Assembly: GCA_903918195.1 (NCBI GenBank) | Contig: CAIXDS010000339.1 | Location: 1-55,079, forward strand | DNA: 55,079 nt | Origin: an uncultured Acetobacteraceae bacterium | Lineage (GTDB): Bacteria > Pseudomonadota > Alphaproteobacteria > Acetobacterales > Acetobacteraceae | Reading direction: 5' to 3' | Part shown: positions 26,563 through 37,509 of the stretch, in pieces | Layout: each line of letters begins with the position of its first letter | Position numbering within the stretch: the stretch's first letter is position 1 | Made by a program: the position numbers and the translations under genes | Notes under the pieces: generated by a model | Databases searched by the model: none | Told to the model about the DNA's origin: nothing | What the model saw: the letters and a program-made list of their open reading frames with translations, nothing else

Positions 26563-28368
26563 ATGCCCGACTCATCCGCCGACGCGCTGCCCCACCCCGA
26601 GACAGCGCCGTCCGAGTTGCCGAGTTGGGATCTGGGCGACCTGTACCCTTCCCCCGACAGTCCCGAAATCGCCCGCGACCTGGATCGCGCCGAAGCCGAC
26701 GCACGCAGCTTCGCCGCCCTGCATACCGGCAAGCTGGCCGCATATTCCGGCGCCGCCCTGGCCGATGCCATCGGCGAGTACGAACGCATCGAGGAAGTGC
26801 TGGGCCGGGCCATGTCGTACGCCCAGCTGCTGTTCAGCGGCGATTCGAACGACCCGGCGATCGGCCGGTTCTACCAGTCGATGAACGAGCGGGTCACCGC
26901 CATCTCCACCCACCTGCTGTCGTTTTCGCTGGAGCTGAACCGGCTGGAACCGCCGGTGCTGGAGCGCAAGCTGGCCGACCCGGACCTGGCCCGCTGGCGC
27001 CCCTGGCTGCGCGATTTGCGCGTGTTCCGCCCGCACGAACTTTCCGACGAACTGGAAAAACTGCTGCACGAGAAGGAGGTCACCGGACGGGCCGCCTGGT
27101 CGCGACTGTTCGACGAAACGATTGCCGCCATGCGCATCACGGTCCGCGGTGAGGACCTTACCTGCAGCGGCGCGCTGAACCTGCTGTCCGACCGCGACCG
27201 GACGGTGCGCGAGGCCGCCGCCCATGCGGTCGGCGACGCGTTCGGCCGCAATGTCCGGCTGTTCTCGCTGATCACCAACACGCTGGCCAAGGACAAGGAG
27301 ATCATCGACAACTGGCGGCACTACCCGCGTCCCGGCAGCTACCGCAACCGTTCCAACATGGTCGAGGACGAGGTGGTGGACGCGCTGGTCGCCGCGGTGA
27401 CCGCCGATTATCCGCGGCTGGCGCACCGCTATTACACGCTGAAGGCGAAATGGCTGGGACTGCCGAAACTGCAGCACTGGGACCGCAACGCCCCGCTGCC
27501 CGACGATAACGACCACGCGGTGCCCTGGCCGGAAGCGCGCGAGCGGGTGCTGGACGCCTACGCCGCCTTCTCCCCCGAACTGGCGGAGGTTGGAAAGCGC
27601 TTCTTCGACCGCGCCTGGATCGACGCCACCCTGCGCCCGGGCAAGGCCGGCGGCGCCTTCGCCCACCCCACCGTCCCCGGCGCCCACCCTTATCTGCTGC
27701 TCAACTACCACGGCCGCACCCGCGACGTGATGACGCTGGCGCACGAACTCGGCCACGGCGTGCACCAGGTGCTGGCGGGCGGCCAAGGCTACCTGATGGC
27801 CGGCACGCCTTTGACGCTCGCCGAGACCGCCAGCGTGTTCGGCGAAATGCTGACCTTCCGCGCCCTGCTCGACGCCGAGACCGATCCGGCCCGCCGCCGG
27901 ATCATGCTGGCCGGCAAGGTCGAGGACATGCTCAACACGGTGGTGCGGCAGATCGCCTTCTACCGGTTCGAAACGCTGCTGCACAATGAACGCCGCTCCG
28001 GCGAGCTGGTGGCCGAGCGGATCGGCGAGCTGTGGCTGCAGGTGCAGACCGAAAGCCTCGGGCCGGCCTTCGAGTTCACCCCGGACTACCGGGTGTTTTG
28101 GGCCTATGTGCCGCATTTCGTGCATACGCCGTTCTATGTCTACGCCTATGCCTTCGGCGACTGCCTGGTGAATGCACTGTACAGCGTGTTCCAGTCCGGC
28201 CATCCAGGGTTCCAGGCCAAGTACCTCGACCTGCTGCGCGCCGGCGGCACCCGCCGGCATCGCGAGCTGCTGGCGCCGTTCGGGTTGGACGCCTCGGAGC
28301 CGGATTTCTGGCGGCGGGGCCTGGATGTAATTGCCGGATTTATCGACGAGCTTGAGGTGGCTTCCTGA
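26563..28368 (+). CDS. pepF: M3 family oligoendopeptidase F
   Basis: This is a cytosolic zinc metallopeptidase that cleaves oligopeptides. The zinc motif is LAHELGHGVH, with H394, E395 and H398. The third ligand is in the downstream glutamate segment TASVFGE. The 601-residue length and N-terminal start (WDLGDLYPSPDSPEI) match PepF. The ATG at 26563 is chosen because MPDSSADALPHPE begins the family-like acidic leader; a frame upstream from 26521 is open but unlike the family. The stop overlaps the start of the next gene (TGATG), so the two are coupled. Confidence 0.94.
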   Translation: MPDSSADALPHPETAPSELPSWDLGDLYPSPDSPEIARDLDRAEADARSFAALHTGKLAAYSGAALADAIGEYERIEEVLGRAMSYAQLLFSGDSNDPAIGRFYQSMNERVTAISTHLLSFSLELNRLEPPVLERKLADPDLARWRPWLRDLRVFRPHELSDELEKLLHEKEVTGRAAWSRLFDETIAAMRITVRGEDLTCSGALNLLSDRDRTVREAAAHAVGDAFGRNVRLFSLITNTLAKDKEIIDNWRHYPRPGSYRNRSNMVEDEVVDALVAAVTADYPRLAHRYYTLKAKWLGLPKLQHWDRNAPLPDDNDHAVPWPEARERVLDAYAAFSPELAEVGKRFFDRAWIDATLRPGKAGGAFAHPTVPGAHPYLLLNYHGRTRDVMTLAHELGHGVHQVLAGGQGYLMAGTPLTLAETASVFGEMLTFRALLDAETDPARRRIMLAGKVEDMLNTVVRQIAFYRFETLLHNERRSGELVAERIGELWLQVQTESLGPAFEFTPDYRVFWAYVPHFVHTPFYVYAYAFGDCLVNALYSVFQSGHPGFQAKYLDLLRAGGTRRHRELLAPFGLDASEPDFWRRGLDVIAGFIDELEVAS

Positions 28369-29729
28369 TGGCCGTGACCGAAGACCGTTCCACCCTGTTC
28401 GGCGAAGTCCGCCGCATGGTGCGCACCTCGGGGGCGGTCGGCGGCATCGCCGCGCGCATGGTGGGGGCCCGCGCGTTCGGGGTGAAAACCGACCGCTCGG
28501 CCCATGCCGAGGACCTGAAGCAGATTCTGGGCGGGCTGAAGGGTCCGCTGATGAAGGTGGCGCAGTTCCTCTCCACCGTGCCGGACGCGCTGCCGGCCGA
28601 ATATGCGGCGGAACTCGCGCAATTGCAGGCGAACGCGCCGCCGATGGGCTGGGCTTTTGTGCGCCGGCGCATGCAGGGCGAGCTGGGGCCGGACTGGCGG
28701 TCGAAATTCGCCGCCTTCGGGCAGGAGGCGGCGGCGGCGGCCTCGCTCGGCCAGGTGCACCGGGCGCGGCTGCGCGACGGCAGGGAGGTCGCCTGCAAGC
28801 TGCAGTACCCCGACATGCCGAGCACGGTCGAGGCCGATCTGCGGCAGGTGCGGCTGGCCATGGGGCTGTACCACCGCATGGACGGCGCCATCCGCCAGGA
28901 CGAAATCCTCAAGGAACTGACCGAACGGCTGCGCGAGGAACTCGACTATTTGCGCGAGGCGGCGCAGATGCGGCTGTACCGCCGCATGCTGGCGAACGAA
29001 CCCCTGGTGCACGTGCCGGAGCCGGTCGATGGCTACTGCACCCGCCGGCTGCTCACCATGACCTGGCTGGAGGGCCGGCCGCTGCAGCGCCGCCTGGAGG
29101 AAAACCCCTCGCAGGAGGAACGCAACCGCATCGCCGAGGCGCTGTTCCGGGCCTGGTATGTGCCGCTGTACCGCTACGGCATCCTGCACGGCGACCCGCA
29201 CATGGGGAATTATCAGGTGCGGCCGGACGGCTCGCTGAACCTGCTCGATTTCGGCGCCATCCGGGTCTTCGAAGCCAAGTTCGTGCATGGCGTGATCCAG
29301 TTGTACGAGGCGGTGCGTGATGAGGACATGGACAAGGCCTACCGCGCCTACACCATCTGGGGTTTTTCCAATCTGGGCCGCGAGCAGATGGATGTGCTGA
29401 ACGAATGGGCGCGTTTTCTGTATGAACCGCTGCTGGACGACCGGGTGCGCCGCATCCAGCTGACCGACGACCCCAATTACGGCCGCGCCGTGGCCGGGCG
29501 GGTGCTTGAGGGGCTGAAGCGGACCGGCGGCGTCACCCCGCCGCGGCAATTCCTGCTGATGGACCGCAGCGCCATCGGCCTCGGCGGGGTGTTTCTGCGC
29601 CTGAAGGCCGAGCTGAACTGGAGCCGCCTGTTCCGGGGCCTCATCGGCGATTTCGACGAGCAGGTGCTGGCGGCACGGCAGGCCGACGCGCTGGCGCAGG
29701 CGGGTGTGCCAGCAACAGTGGGCGGCTGA
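28368..29729 (+). CDS. ABC1/UbiB-family atypical kinase
   Basis: This protein-kinase-like ATPase of the AarF/UbiB/ABC1 family has 453 residues. The family's N-terminal signature appears as LKGPLMKVAQFLS, with KVAQ in place of the usual KxGQ. The alanine-rich loop AAAAASLGQVHRARL replaces the normal P-loop. The catalytic region reads YGILHGDPHMGNYQV and the metal-binding segment LLDFGAIRVF. No membrane segment is present, unlike UbiB proper. Family members support ubiquinone biosynthesis or lipid transport; which applies here cannot be told. It is coupled to pepF by a one-base overlap. Confidence 0.9.
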   Translation: MAVTEDRSTLFGEVRRMVRTSGAVGGIAARMVGARAFGVKTDRSAHAEDLKQILGGLKGPLMKVAQFLSTVPDALPAEYAAELAQLQANAPPMGWAFVRRRMQGELGPDWRSKFAAFGQEAAAAASLGQVHRARLRDGREVACKLQYPDMPSTVEADLRQVRLAMGLYHRMDGAIRQDEILKELTERLREELDYLREAAQMRLYRRMLANEPLVHVPEPVDGYCTRRLLTMTWLEGRPLQRRLEENPSQEERNRIAEALFRAWYVPLYRYGILHGDPHMGNYQVRPDGSLNLLDFGAIRVFEAKFVHGVIQLYEAVRDEDMDKAYRAYTIWGFSNLGREQMDVLNEWARFLYEPLLDDRVRRIQLTDDPNYGRAVAGRVLEGLKRTGGVTPPRQFLLMDRSAIGLGGVFLRLKAELNWSRLFRGLIGDFDEQVLAARQADALAQAGVPATVGG

Positions 29730-29862
29730 GGCGGGGTCATGCGGGCGGGTGGGTTCGGACCGGCGAATTGACCCTGGCTGCGGGCTTGCCGAATCCGCCA
29801 CCCGTCCGAACATGATACTTTGTCTTTGGTTTTGTGTTACGGCTCAACAGGGATTTCCCGCC

Positions 29863-30558
29863 ATGACCCGCCCCGTTCGTATCGCTGCCGCGCTGATCGG
29901 CCCGCTGGCGCTTGCGGCGTGTGTGGTGCCCCCGCCTGCGGGTCCGAGTGTCATGGCGCTGCCCAAGCAGGGTGAGGATTTCTCCAGGTTCCAGGCGCAG
30001 GATGGCTATTGCCGCAATTACGCTTCGGCGCAGATCGGCAATGGCAGCCCGACCCAGGCAGCGACTGACAGCGCGGTCGGCAGTGCCGTGCTGGGGACTG
30101 CGATCGGGGCGGCCGCCGGGGCGGCATTGGGGTCCGTGGGCGGTGCTGTCGGCGCGGGGGCCGCGATCGGCGGGGCCACGGGTTTGCTGGTCGGCAGTGC
30201 GGCCGGGGCGAACAACGCGTATGCGTCGGCCGGAGCGCTGCAGCAGGCCTATGATGTCGCCTACACGCAATGCATGTTTGCCTATGGCTACACGGTGCAG
30301 CAGCCGCCCTATCCGGCGCAGTCCTCTGGCTATGGGTATGGTTTCCCGGCTTATGGCTATGGCTTCCCGGCCTATGGGTACCCTTACTATCCTTATTATT
30401 ATGGGTATGGATTTGGCCCGTCCGTCGTGATTGGCGGCGGTTGGGGCTGGGGTGGCGGTTGGCGCGGTGGCTATTACGGGCGCGGTGGCTATTACGGCGG
30501 CGGTGGCTGGCACGGCGGTGGCGGCGGCTGGCACGGCGGCGGCGGCTACCACCACTAA
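29863..30558 (+). CDS. Glycine-zipper lipoprotein with Gly/Tyr/His-rich tail
   Basis: The 231-residue product has a lipobox ending LALAAC, then a glycine-zipper segment (roughly residues 70-110, alternating Gly and Ala) that is likely to insert in or pack on a membrane, as in outer-membrane lipoproteins of this type. The C-terminus is low-complexity: a YGYGFPAYGYGFPAYGY repeat, then Gly/Trp/Arg, then repeated GGWHGGGG units ending YHH. The His/Gly tail could bind divalent metal (inference). The ATG at 29863 gives the signal peptide MTRPVRIAAALIGPLALAAC. The gene is monocistronic and followed by a dispersed repeat. Confidence 0.82.
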   Translation: MTRPVRIAAALIGPLALAACVVPPPAGPSVMALPKQGEDFSRFQAQDGYCRNYASAQIGNGSPTQAATDSAVGSAVLGTAIGAAAGAALGSVGGAVGAGAAIGGATGLLVGSAAGANNAYASAGALQQAYDVAYTQCMFAYGYTVQQPPYPAQSSGYGYGFPAYGYGFPAYGYPYYPYYYGYGFGPSVVIGGGWGWGGGWRGGYYGRGGYYGGGGWHGGGGGWHGGGGYHH

Positions 30559-30596
30559 AACCGCCTTTGCAACGGTCTCTCCTCAAGTAGCGGGTT

Positions 30597-30650
30597 CCAA
30601 GGGGCCACTGCCCCTTGGTGGGGGTCCAGGGGGCAAAGCCCCTTGGCCTT
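30597..30650. repeat. Dispersed GC-rich palindromic repeat, copy 1
   Basis: CCAAGGGG (30597-30604) pairs with CCCCTTGG (30611-30618). A second palindrome, CCAGGGGGC-AAA-GCCCCTTGG, lies at 30626-30646. The pair sits 39 bp after the lipoprotein stop and ends in TTGTTTTCTTTT, so it may also terminate transcription. The same GGGTCC-linked double palindrome recurs elsewhere in the window. Confidence 0.75.
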
Positions 30651-30743
30651 GTTTTCTTTTATGACCCACCCGCTTGCGACATAGACCGCAGTACGGCCAA
30701 GCTACGCCCGTCCCGGAGCATTTCCGGGGCCACGAGGGCCGGG

Positions 30744-32186
30744 GTGAGTTCGATTTCGAGTTCTGATATCCGCCCGGGCGACGCCCGGCAGCCGGAATGG
30801 TTGGTCTCCTATGCCTGGCGGGACGACACCGATGCGGGGCGCGCGCTCGACCGCGTGGTGGACGACATCTGCGCCGCGGCGGAGCAGCGTGGCCTGCGCA
30901 TTCTGCGCGATCGCGACGAGTTAGGGTTGGGCGACTCGATTTCGGCGTTCATGCGGCGGATCGGCGAAGGCGACCGGGTGTTCGTGGTGCTGAGCGCGAA
31001 GTATTTGCGCTCGGCGTACTGCATGTTCGAGCTTTTCGAGGTCTGGCAGAACTGCCGTGGCCGTGAGCGTGATTTCCTCGACCGTATACGGGTGTTCGTG
31101 CTGCCGGATGCGAAGATTTCAACTGCACTCGATCGATCGGACCACGCGATTTTCTGGCAGGACGAGCACGACAAACTGGAAGCCCGCATCAGGGAGCGAC
31201 CTGCTTCGGTAGGCCGAAAAGGCTACGACACCTATCACCAGATGAGTCGGTTCTACTATGATCTGGCCGATATTCTGACGTTGATCGCTGACATCGTGCA
31301 GCCGCGAACGCTGGAGCAGTTCGAAAGATACGGCTTCGACTATCCCAAGAAAGATGCCGACGACAGAAAGACGTCGGATGTTGCTGGTCCGCTGCCCGCG
31401 CCAATTGTCCCGCCGTTAAGCCCTGCCGTTGCTTGGCCTGACGATTCAGGTGAGGATGAGTACGGCAAGTGGGTGAGTTTCAGCGTGACTGCCGCGGACG
31501 GAAGCCGCGTGATGCAGCGGCTGCGCTGGTGTCCAGAGGGGCGGTTCATGATGGGATCGCCGGAGGGCGAAGACGGACGATTTGAACATGAGGGGCCGCG
31601 CCACGAGGTGGTATTTGCGCGCGGGTTCTGGATGTTCGAAACCGCGTGCCGGCAAGAACTTTGGCTTGCGGTGATGGGCGACAAGCCAAGCAGCAAGGAA
31701 GGTCCGATGTTGCCGGTGACGAATGTTTCCTGGGTGGATGCGCGACGTTTCATCGCTCGGCTGAACTCTGCGAAGCCCGGGATCGGGATCGATCTGCCAT
31801 CGGAAGCACAGTGGGAATACGCCTGCCGGGCTGGGACGGAGACTTCGTATAGTTTCGGGCCAAAGATCAGCCGGGATTTAGTCAACTATAGCGGCCAAGG
31901 GCCGGTACCGGTGGGCAGCCTGCCGCCGAATGGTTGGGGCCTGTACGAGATGCAGGGCAATGTGCAGGAGTGGTGCACCGACCGCTGGGATGGCGGTTAT
32001 AACAAGGCTCCTGTAGCTGCGTCACCTTGGATCGGCCGGAATGTTGAGGCGGACCGCGTTGTGCGCGGCGGATCGTGGTTAGACCCTGACCAGTACGTTC
32101 GTGCGGCTTGCCGTGAAGCTCGCCTCTCAGCTTACCGCAGCCACGACGTCGGCTTCCGCTGCGCCCGAGTTGAACGTGACAGCTGA
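30744..32186 (+). CDS. TIR domain fused to FGE/sulfatase-modifying-like domain
   Basis: This is a two-domain soluble protein of about 480 residues. Residues 18-150 form a TIR domain (WLVSYAWRDD, then LRILRDRDELGLGDSI, then RVFVVLSAKYLRSAYCMFELF). Glu96 in SAYCMFE sits at the position of the catalytic glutamate of NAD-cleaving TIR enzymes. Residues 240-478 form an FGE/SUMF1 C-lectin fold (WCPEGRFMMGSPEGED, LPSEAQWEYACRAGT, MQGNVQEWCTDRW, VVRGGSW, VGFRCAR). The paired catalytic cysteines of true formylglycine enzymes are not both present (AACREARLSAYRS has one), so this half is probably a ligand or protein sensor. TIR fused to a sensor is typical of bacterial immunity. GTG 30744 is chosen because ATG starts are absent before the TIR domain. 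It stands alone beside a repeat. Confidence 0.85.
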   Translation: MSSISSSDIRPGDARQPEWLVSYAWRDDTDAGRALDRVVDDICAAAEQRGLRILRDRDELGLGDSISAFMRRIGEGDRVFVVLSAKYLRSAYCMFELFEVWQNCRGRERDFLDRIRVFVLPDAKISTALDRSDHAIFWQDEHDKLEARIRERPASVGRKGYDTYHQMSRFYYDLADILTLIADIVQPRTLEQFERYGFDYPKKDADDRKTSDVAGPLPAPIVPPLSPAVAWPDDSGEDEYGKWVSFSVTAADGSRVMQRLRWCPEGRFMMGSPEGEDGRFEHEGPRHEVVFARGFWMFETACRQELWLAVMGDKPSSKEGPMLPVTNVSWVDARRFIARLNSAKPGIGIDLPSEAQWEYACRAGTETSYSFGPKISRDLVNYSGQGPVPVGSLPPNGWGLYEMQGNVQEWCTDRWDGGYNKAPVAASPWIGRNVEADRVVRGGSWLDPDQYVRAACREARLSAYRSHDVGFRCARVERDS

Positions 32187-32225
32187 GTTGGCTGAGCCGA
32201 TGTCGTGGAAGGCATGCCAAGCGAA

Positions 32226-32720
32226 CTACCGCAGCGCCTCCCGCGCAAGCGGATCAACCAGCCGCGCATGGTCCCCAGACCCGCGCGGCGCCCAGGCATC
32301 GGCCACCAGCATCCACGCGGCCACCAGCACCACCGCCACGCCCAGCCCAAGCGCGACCGTCGCCAGCCACCCGAACGGCAGCCTGACCGACGGCAGAAGC
32401 GGCACCCGCCGCACCCGGACAAGCACGTCACCCGCCGAACGCGCGGGCAACAGCGCCACCAGCCGCTCGGCCATCACCGTCGCCTCCGGCAGCGAACAGA
32501 GAACCGATGGCGCCCCCGCAATAATCGCGGCCAGACTCGCCACCGCCGCCCCGGACGGCAACCTCGCCAGCCGCGCCGCCTCCTCCCACGGGTCGTAGCC
32601 GCCGCGCCCGAACAGCGAGGCGATGGTCAGTTCACCCGTGCCGTCCTGGGTGCCAACGTCGGCGAACAGGAACGGGTTCAGGGCGGAGTGGCTTAGGGCG
32701 AACATGTCGGTTGATGGCAC
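32226..32720 (-). CDS. Hypothetical single-span membrane protein
   Basis: This 164-residue protein has a soluble N-terminal domain (FALSHSALNPFLFADVGTQ, then LTIASLFGRGGYDPWEEAARLA) and one strong membrane helix near the C-terminus (about residues 117-142, GWLATVALGLGVAVVLVAAWML), with a short polar tail. It is not recognised. The GTG at 32720 is preferred because GGAG lies 8 nt upstream; the ATG at 32705 lacks a Shine-Dalgarno. It is convergent with the TIR gene and lies downstream of groL on the same strand, separated by a dispersed repeat, so read-through from groESL is possible. Confidence 0.65.
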   Translation of the reverse strand: MPSTDMFALSHSALNPFLFADVGTQDGTGELTIASLFGRGGYDPWEEAARLARLPSGAAVASLAAIIAGAPSVLCSLPEATVMAERLVALLPARSAGDVLVRVRRVPLLPSVRLPFGWLATVALGLGVAVVLVAAWMLVADAWAPRGSGDHARLVDPLAREALR

Positions 32721-32743
32721 GAATGGTACTCCGGTGCGACGTG

Positions 32744-32820
32744 GCCGGGGCGCTGCCCCGGACCCCGCCAGGGGGCTTTGCCCCCTGGACCCCTACCAGG
32801 GGGCAAAGCCCCCTGGACCC
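32744..32820. repeat. Dispersed GC-rich palindromic repeat, copy 2
   Basis: Three palindromes in a row (GGGGC-GCT-GCCCC; CCAGGGGGC-TTT-GCCCCCTGG; CCAGGGGGC-AAA-GCCCCCTGG) are separated by GGACCC-type linkers. They begin 5 bp beyond the groL stop, so they form the 3' end of the groESL transcript and may stop or stabilise it. Confidence 0.75.
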
Positions 32821-32825
32821 TCTTC

Positions 32826-34499
<1,674 letters not shown>

Positions 34500-34835
34500 T
34501 CAGGCGGCGTGGCTCTCACCGGTCGCTGCGGGATGAGCCTTTTTGGCGCCCTTGAGCACGCCGAGGATGTCGCTCTCCTTCATGATCAGCAGGTCCACGC
34601 CGTCGATCTTCACCTCGGTGCCGGACCACTTGCCGAACAGCACGCGATCGCCGGGCTTCACGTCGGGCGGCACAATCACGCCCTGCTCGTTGCGCGCGCC
34701 CGGACCGACGGCGATCACCTCGCCCTCGGCCGGCTTCTCCTGGGCGTTGCCGGGAATGATGATGCCGCCGGAGGTCGTCTCCACGGGGTCGATGCGGCGG
34801 ATCGCGACCTGGCTGTGCAGGGGACGGAATGTCAT
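34500..34835 (-). CDS. groS: Co-chaperonin GroES
   Basis: This is the lid of the GroEL chamber. It starts [16 protein letters not shown], has the mobile loop [16 protein letters not shown] and the core [18 protein letters not shown]. At 111 residues it is longer than the usual 95-105 because of a C-terminal extension, [17 protein letters not shown]. The ATG at 34835 is chosen by homology; the open frame upstream runs through the CIRCE region and is not coding. It is the first gene of the groSL operon. Confidence 0.96.
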   Translation of the reverse strand: MTFRPLHSQVAIRRIDPVETTSGGIIIPGNAQEKPAEGEVIAVGPGARNEQGVIVPPDVKPGDRVLFGKWSGTEVKIDGVDLLIMKESDILGVLKGAKKAHPAATGESHAA

Positions 34836-34923
34836 GGACAATGCTCCTGGAGGGCGGAGGAAGACCGGTGCGCCGGGCAACCGCCGCGGTAACCGGCCCG
34901 GAGTATCCGCCGGAGCGGGAGCA

Positions 34924-34950
34924 TTAGCACTCTCCGCCGCCGAGTGCCAG
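34924..34950 (-). promoter_or_regulatory. CIRCE operator (HrcA site) of groSL
   Basis: TTAGCACTC-N9-GAGTGCCAG matches the CIRCE inverted repeat TTAGCACTC-N9-GAGTGCTAA. The left half is perfect and the right half has two mismatches at its outer end. It lies 89 bp upstream of the groS ATG, the usual place. HrcA repression relieved by heat is the expected control. The weaker right half suggests looser repression than at a perfect site. Confidence 0.88.
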
Positions 34951-35170
34951 CATTGTGCGCGACCACTCCCGAAAGCGTGTCCCGGCCGCGCGGCCAGGCC
35001 GGCAGGCAAGCAGGCGGGCGCATGTTGTCCCGCGACGGGAATGACACTTGGAAACGCCCGGAGAGTGGAATATCGGGAAGGGACCGGGTTCGGCAGGCTG
35101 GCGGTCTGGGGCGTGCCCGCTGCCAGCGCCCGGGTTGGAAAATGCCGGGCGCAACATGGGGCGGGTTGAG

Positions 35171-36670
35171 ATGTCAAAAACGACGCTGACGCGCTGCCTG
35201 TGCCTGGCGGTCGCGCTGACCACCAGCGGCTGCGCCTCCTTCCTGGTCACCGACGCGCAAAAGCTGTCGCCGGCGCAGCTTGAGCCGGTCGGCGCGGATA
35301 CCATCTCACGCGGCGGATACCGGTTCGGCCAGTTCCCCATCTCGCCCGATGCGCCGGACCTGTTCGCCATGGTCGCGATATCCGGCGGCGGCAAGCGCTC
35401 GGCATCGTACGGCTACGGCGCGCTCAAGGGCATGCGCGAGGTCATGCTTCAGACCCGCGCCGGACCGCGCCCGCTGCTCGACCAGATCGATGTGATCTCG
35501 GGCGTCTCGGGCGGCAGCTTTACCGCAAGCTATTATGGTATGTACCATGATAAGGCGTTCGGTCAGTTCGAGACCGACTTTCTATACAACGACACCAATA
35601 GCAACGTTTACGGCATTTTCCTGCTGCCGTGGAACTGGGCCTGGTTCGTCTCGCCCGGGATCGGCACCAACGACTTCATGGAACGCGTCTATGACCGACA
35701 CATGTTCCACGGTGCGACGTTCGCCGACCTGGCGGCGCAGGGACGGCCGCAGATCGTCATCGGCGCCACCGACATTTCCTACGGCACGCCGTTCGTGTTC
35801 ACGCAGGACATGTTCGACCTGATCTGCTCCGACATGTCGGTCTTCCCGGTTGCGCGTGCGGTCGCCGCGTCGGCCGGGTTTCCCGGCCTGTTCTCGCCGA
35901 TCACCCTGACCAACAACGCCAAGGATTGCGGCGGCCGAACGCCTGGCTGGTTGCGCCGCATCACCCCTGCCGAGCGGCACAACCCGCTTTCCCGCGTCGG
36001 CGCGGAGGCGATCAGGGCCGAGCGCTACCTCGACGCCGACCGCACCCGCTATGTGCATCTCTCGGACGGCGGCGTTGCCGACAATCTCGCGATGCGCACT
36101 CAGGGGAGCATGATGCAGGTCATGTCGGCCGCGGATCTGCGCGCGCGGGGCTTGACCCATGTCCGGCGGGTGCTGCTGCTCAGCATTGATGGCCAGGGAT
36201 CGCAGGACACGTCGATTGCCCAGCGCAGGGAGGTCGGTGGATTGCTCGCCCTGTTCGGCCTGGTCAGCGGCGGCCTGATCGACAGGTACAACTTCGAGAC
36301 GCTGTACACGGTCAACCATCAGATCGAGATCCTTGAACGCAACCTGCGTGAGGCCCGGTGCGCGGAAGCCCCGGTCATCGATGGTGCGCGCTGCGACGAT
36401 GTGCAGACGGCGTTGCTCCACATTGCCCTTGCCGACCGGCCGGACAGCCCGGAGACGGCCCGCCTGCAGGCCATCCCCACCAGTCTCACGCTGGAGCGTG
36501 AAGATGTCGATCTGCTGGTGACGGCCGGTCGCGATGCGGTGACGGGGTCCGCGCCGCTACGCGCGTTTCTCGACAATTACCCGCCAGCGCCGTTGCCGGC
36601 CCCGGGAATCGCCGCGGGTGGCGGCGGCCGCGAGAGCCACGCATCATTGGCGGGTCCATCAATGCCATGA
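35171..36670 (+). CDS. Patatin-like phospholipase lipoprotein
   Basis: This 499-residue lipoprotein has a signal ending TTSGC and a patatin hydrolase domain. The oxyanion loop is [13 protein letters not shown], the nucleophile elbow is GVSGGSF (GxSxG), and the catalytic Asp is in LSDGGVADN, forming the Ser-Asp dyad. The C-terminal 130 residues are helical. Anchored in the envelope, it probably hydrolyses phospholipid or related esters. The ATG at 35171 (MSKTTLTRC) gives a compact signal peptide; an in-frame ATG five codons upstream is also possible. The gene is divergent from groSL across 335 bp that holds the CIRCE element and is monocistronic. Confidence 0.9.
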   Translation: MSKTTLTRCLCLAVALTTSGCASFLVTDAQKLSPAQLEPVGADTISRGGYRFGQFPISPDAPDLFAMVAISGGGKRSASYGYGALKGMREVMLQTRAGPRPLLDQIDVISGVSGGSFTASYYGMYHDKAFGQFETDFLYNDTNSNVYGIFLLPWNWAWFVSPGIGTNDFMERVYDRHMFHGATFADLAAQGRPQIVIGATDISYGTPFVFTQDMFDLICSDMSVFPVARAVAASAGFPGLFSPITLTNNAKDCGGRTPGWLRRITPAERHNPLSRVGAEAIRAERYLDADRTRYVHLSDGGVADNLAMRTQGSMMQVMSAADLRARGLTHVRRVLLLSIDGQGSQDTSIAQRREVGGLLALFGLVSGGLIDRYNFETLYTVNHQIEILERNLREARCAEAPVIDGARCDDVQTALLHIALADRPDSPETARLQAIPTSLTLEREDVDLLVTAGRDAVTGSAPLRAFLDNYPPAPLPAPGIAAGGGGRESHASLAGPSMP

Positions 36671-36880
36671 ACCGAGCCGGGTATGCCGGGGTTCATGGGC
36701 CACCATCGCTTGGTGAAAGCTGGCGGAAGCAAAAACGAAACCAGGAATGCTACAGAACCCGGGTCCACCACGACAATGCAAAAAAAGACGCGCGCCCAAG
36801 TTCAGGGCCGGCCATAACCCGACAGTGAGAAAAAAGCCGCACAAAGAAAAAGCAACAACACGAGAAGCTCAAACACCAAA

Positions 36881-36905
36881 GTTTCCGGCACTTCATGCCG
36901 GAAAC
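36881..36905. terminator. Perfect hairpin, likely terminator of the CBS gene
   Basis: GTTTCCGGCA (36881-36890) pairs perfectly with TGCCGGAAAC (36896-36905) around a 5-nt loop. On the minus strand it lies 61 nt after the stop of the CBS-domain gene and is followed by TTTGGTGTTTG, weakly T-rich. The rest of 36671-36966 is a purine-rich, A-rich stretch on the plus strand in which I see no convincing gene. Confidence 0.5.
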
Positions 36906-36966
36906 CAAACCTTGATGCAGCGACCTCTCGTGCGCCTTCTTCCGGATGCAGCCCTGTACCTGTCAG

Positions 36967-37509
36967 TTACTCAGCCGCGTCCGCATGCGCCATGGCGCGA
37001 GTCGGCGCCAGCACCGACGGGGCGGCGCTTTCGTCCTCGTTCTCGCACCAGGAAGGAATCGGCGACGTCACCGCATAATCGGCACCGGAGACGTAGGCAC
37101 GCAGCGTGTCAACCTCGATCTCATGCTGCAGGATCCGGCTTTTCACCACGTCACCGATGCTGATAACGCCGACCAGCGCGCCGCCTTCGACGACCGGCAG
37201 GTAACGGTGGTGACCCGCCGCCATGAGGGCCAGGGCCTGACCCGTGGTGGTCTGCGGTGACACGGTCTTGAGCTCGCTGGACATCACCTGCGCCGCTGAC
37301 ATCTCCAGCGCCCAGGCGCCGTTGGTGGCAAGCGCATTGACGATGTCACGTTCGCTGAGCATGCCGAGTAACGTGCCGACCGCATCGACCACCACGACAA
37401 CGCCGATGCTTCGGTCGGACAGATTGCGCGCGACCTCGGCGATGGTGTCGGTCGGGCGGGCCGCAAAAATCTCGCAGCCTTTGTGCTTCAGAATTGCGGC
37501 AACCGACAT
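36967..37509 (-). CDS. CBS-pair domain protein
   Basis: This 180-residue cytosolic protein consists of two CBS motifs. Motif 1 runs from about residues 5-60 (AARPTDTIAEVARNLSDRSI, then GMLSERDIV) and motif 2 from about 75-130 (VMSSELKTVSPQTTTGQAL, then RYLPVVEGGALVGVISIGDVV). Such stand-alone CBS pairs bind adenine nucleotides such as AMP, ATP or S-adenosylmethionine and act as energy sensors for partner enzymes. The C-terminal tail is polar and acidic. The partner is unknown. It is monocistronic, with a hairpin terminator downstream. Confidence 0.9.
   Translation of the reverse strand: MSVAAILKHKGCEIFAARPTDTIAEVARNLSDRSIGVVVVVDAVGTLLGMLSERDIVNALATNGAWALEMSAAQVMSSELKTVSPQTTTGQALALMAAGHHRYLPVVEGGALVGVISIGDVVKSRILQHEIEVDTLRAYVSGADYAVTSPIPSWCENEDESAAPSVLAPTRAMAHADAAE

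Noticed and set aside
24734..26884. 716-codon plus-strand frame antisense to the acyl-CoA ligase
   Set aside because: No domain, signal or plausible start; codon content is that of a shadow of the ligase.
31500..32186. FGE-like C-terminus as a diversity-generating retroelement target
   Set aside because: Such folds are common DGR targets, but there is no reverse transcriptase, no template repeat and no adenine-rich codon pattern here.
36747..37163. Plus-strand frame with Lys/Arg-rich start in the 36.7-37.2 kb gap
   Set aside because: The frame runs antisense into the CBS gene and has no Shine-Dalgarno; the basic stretch reflects the A-rich DNA.
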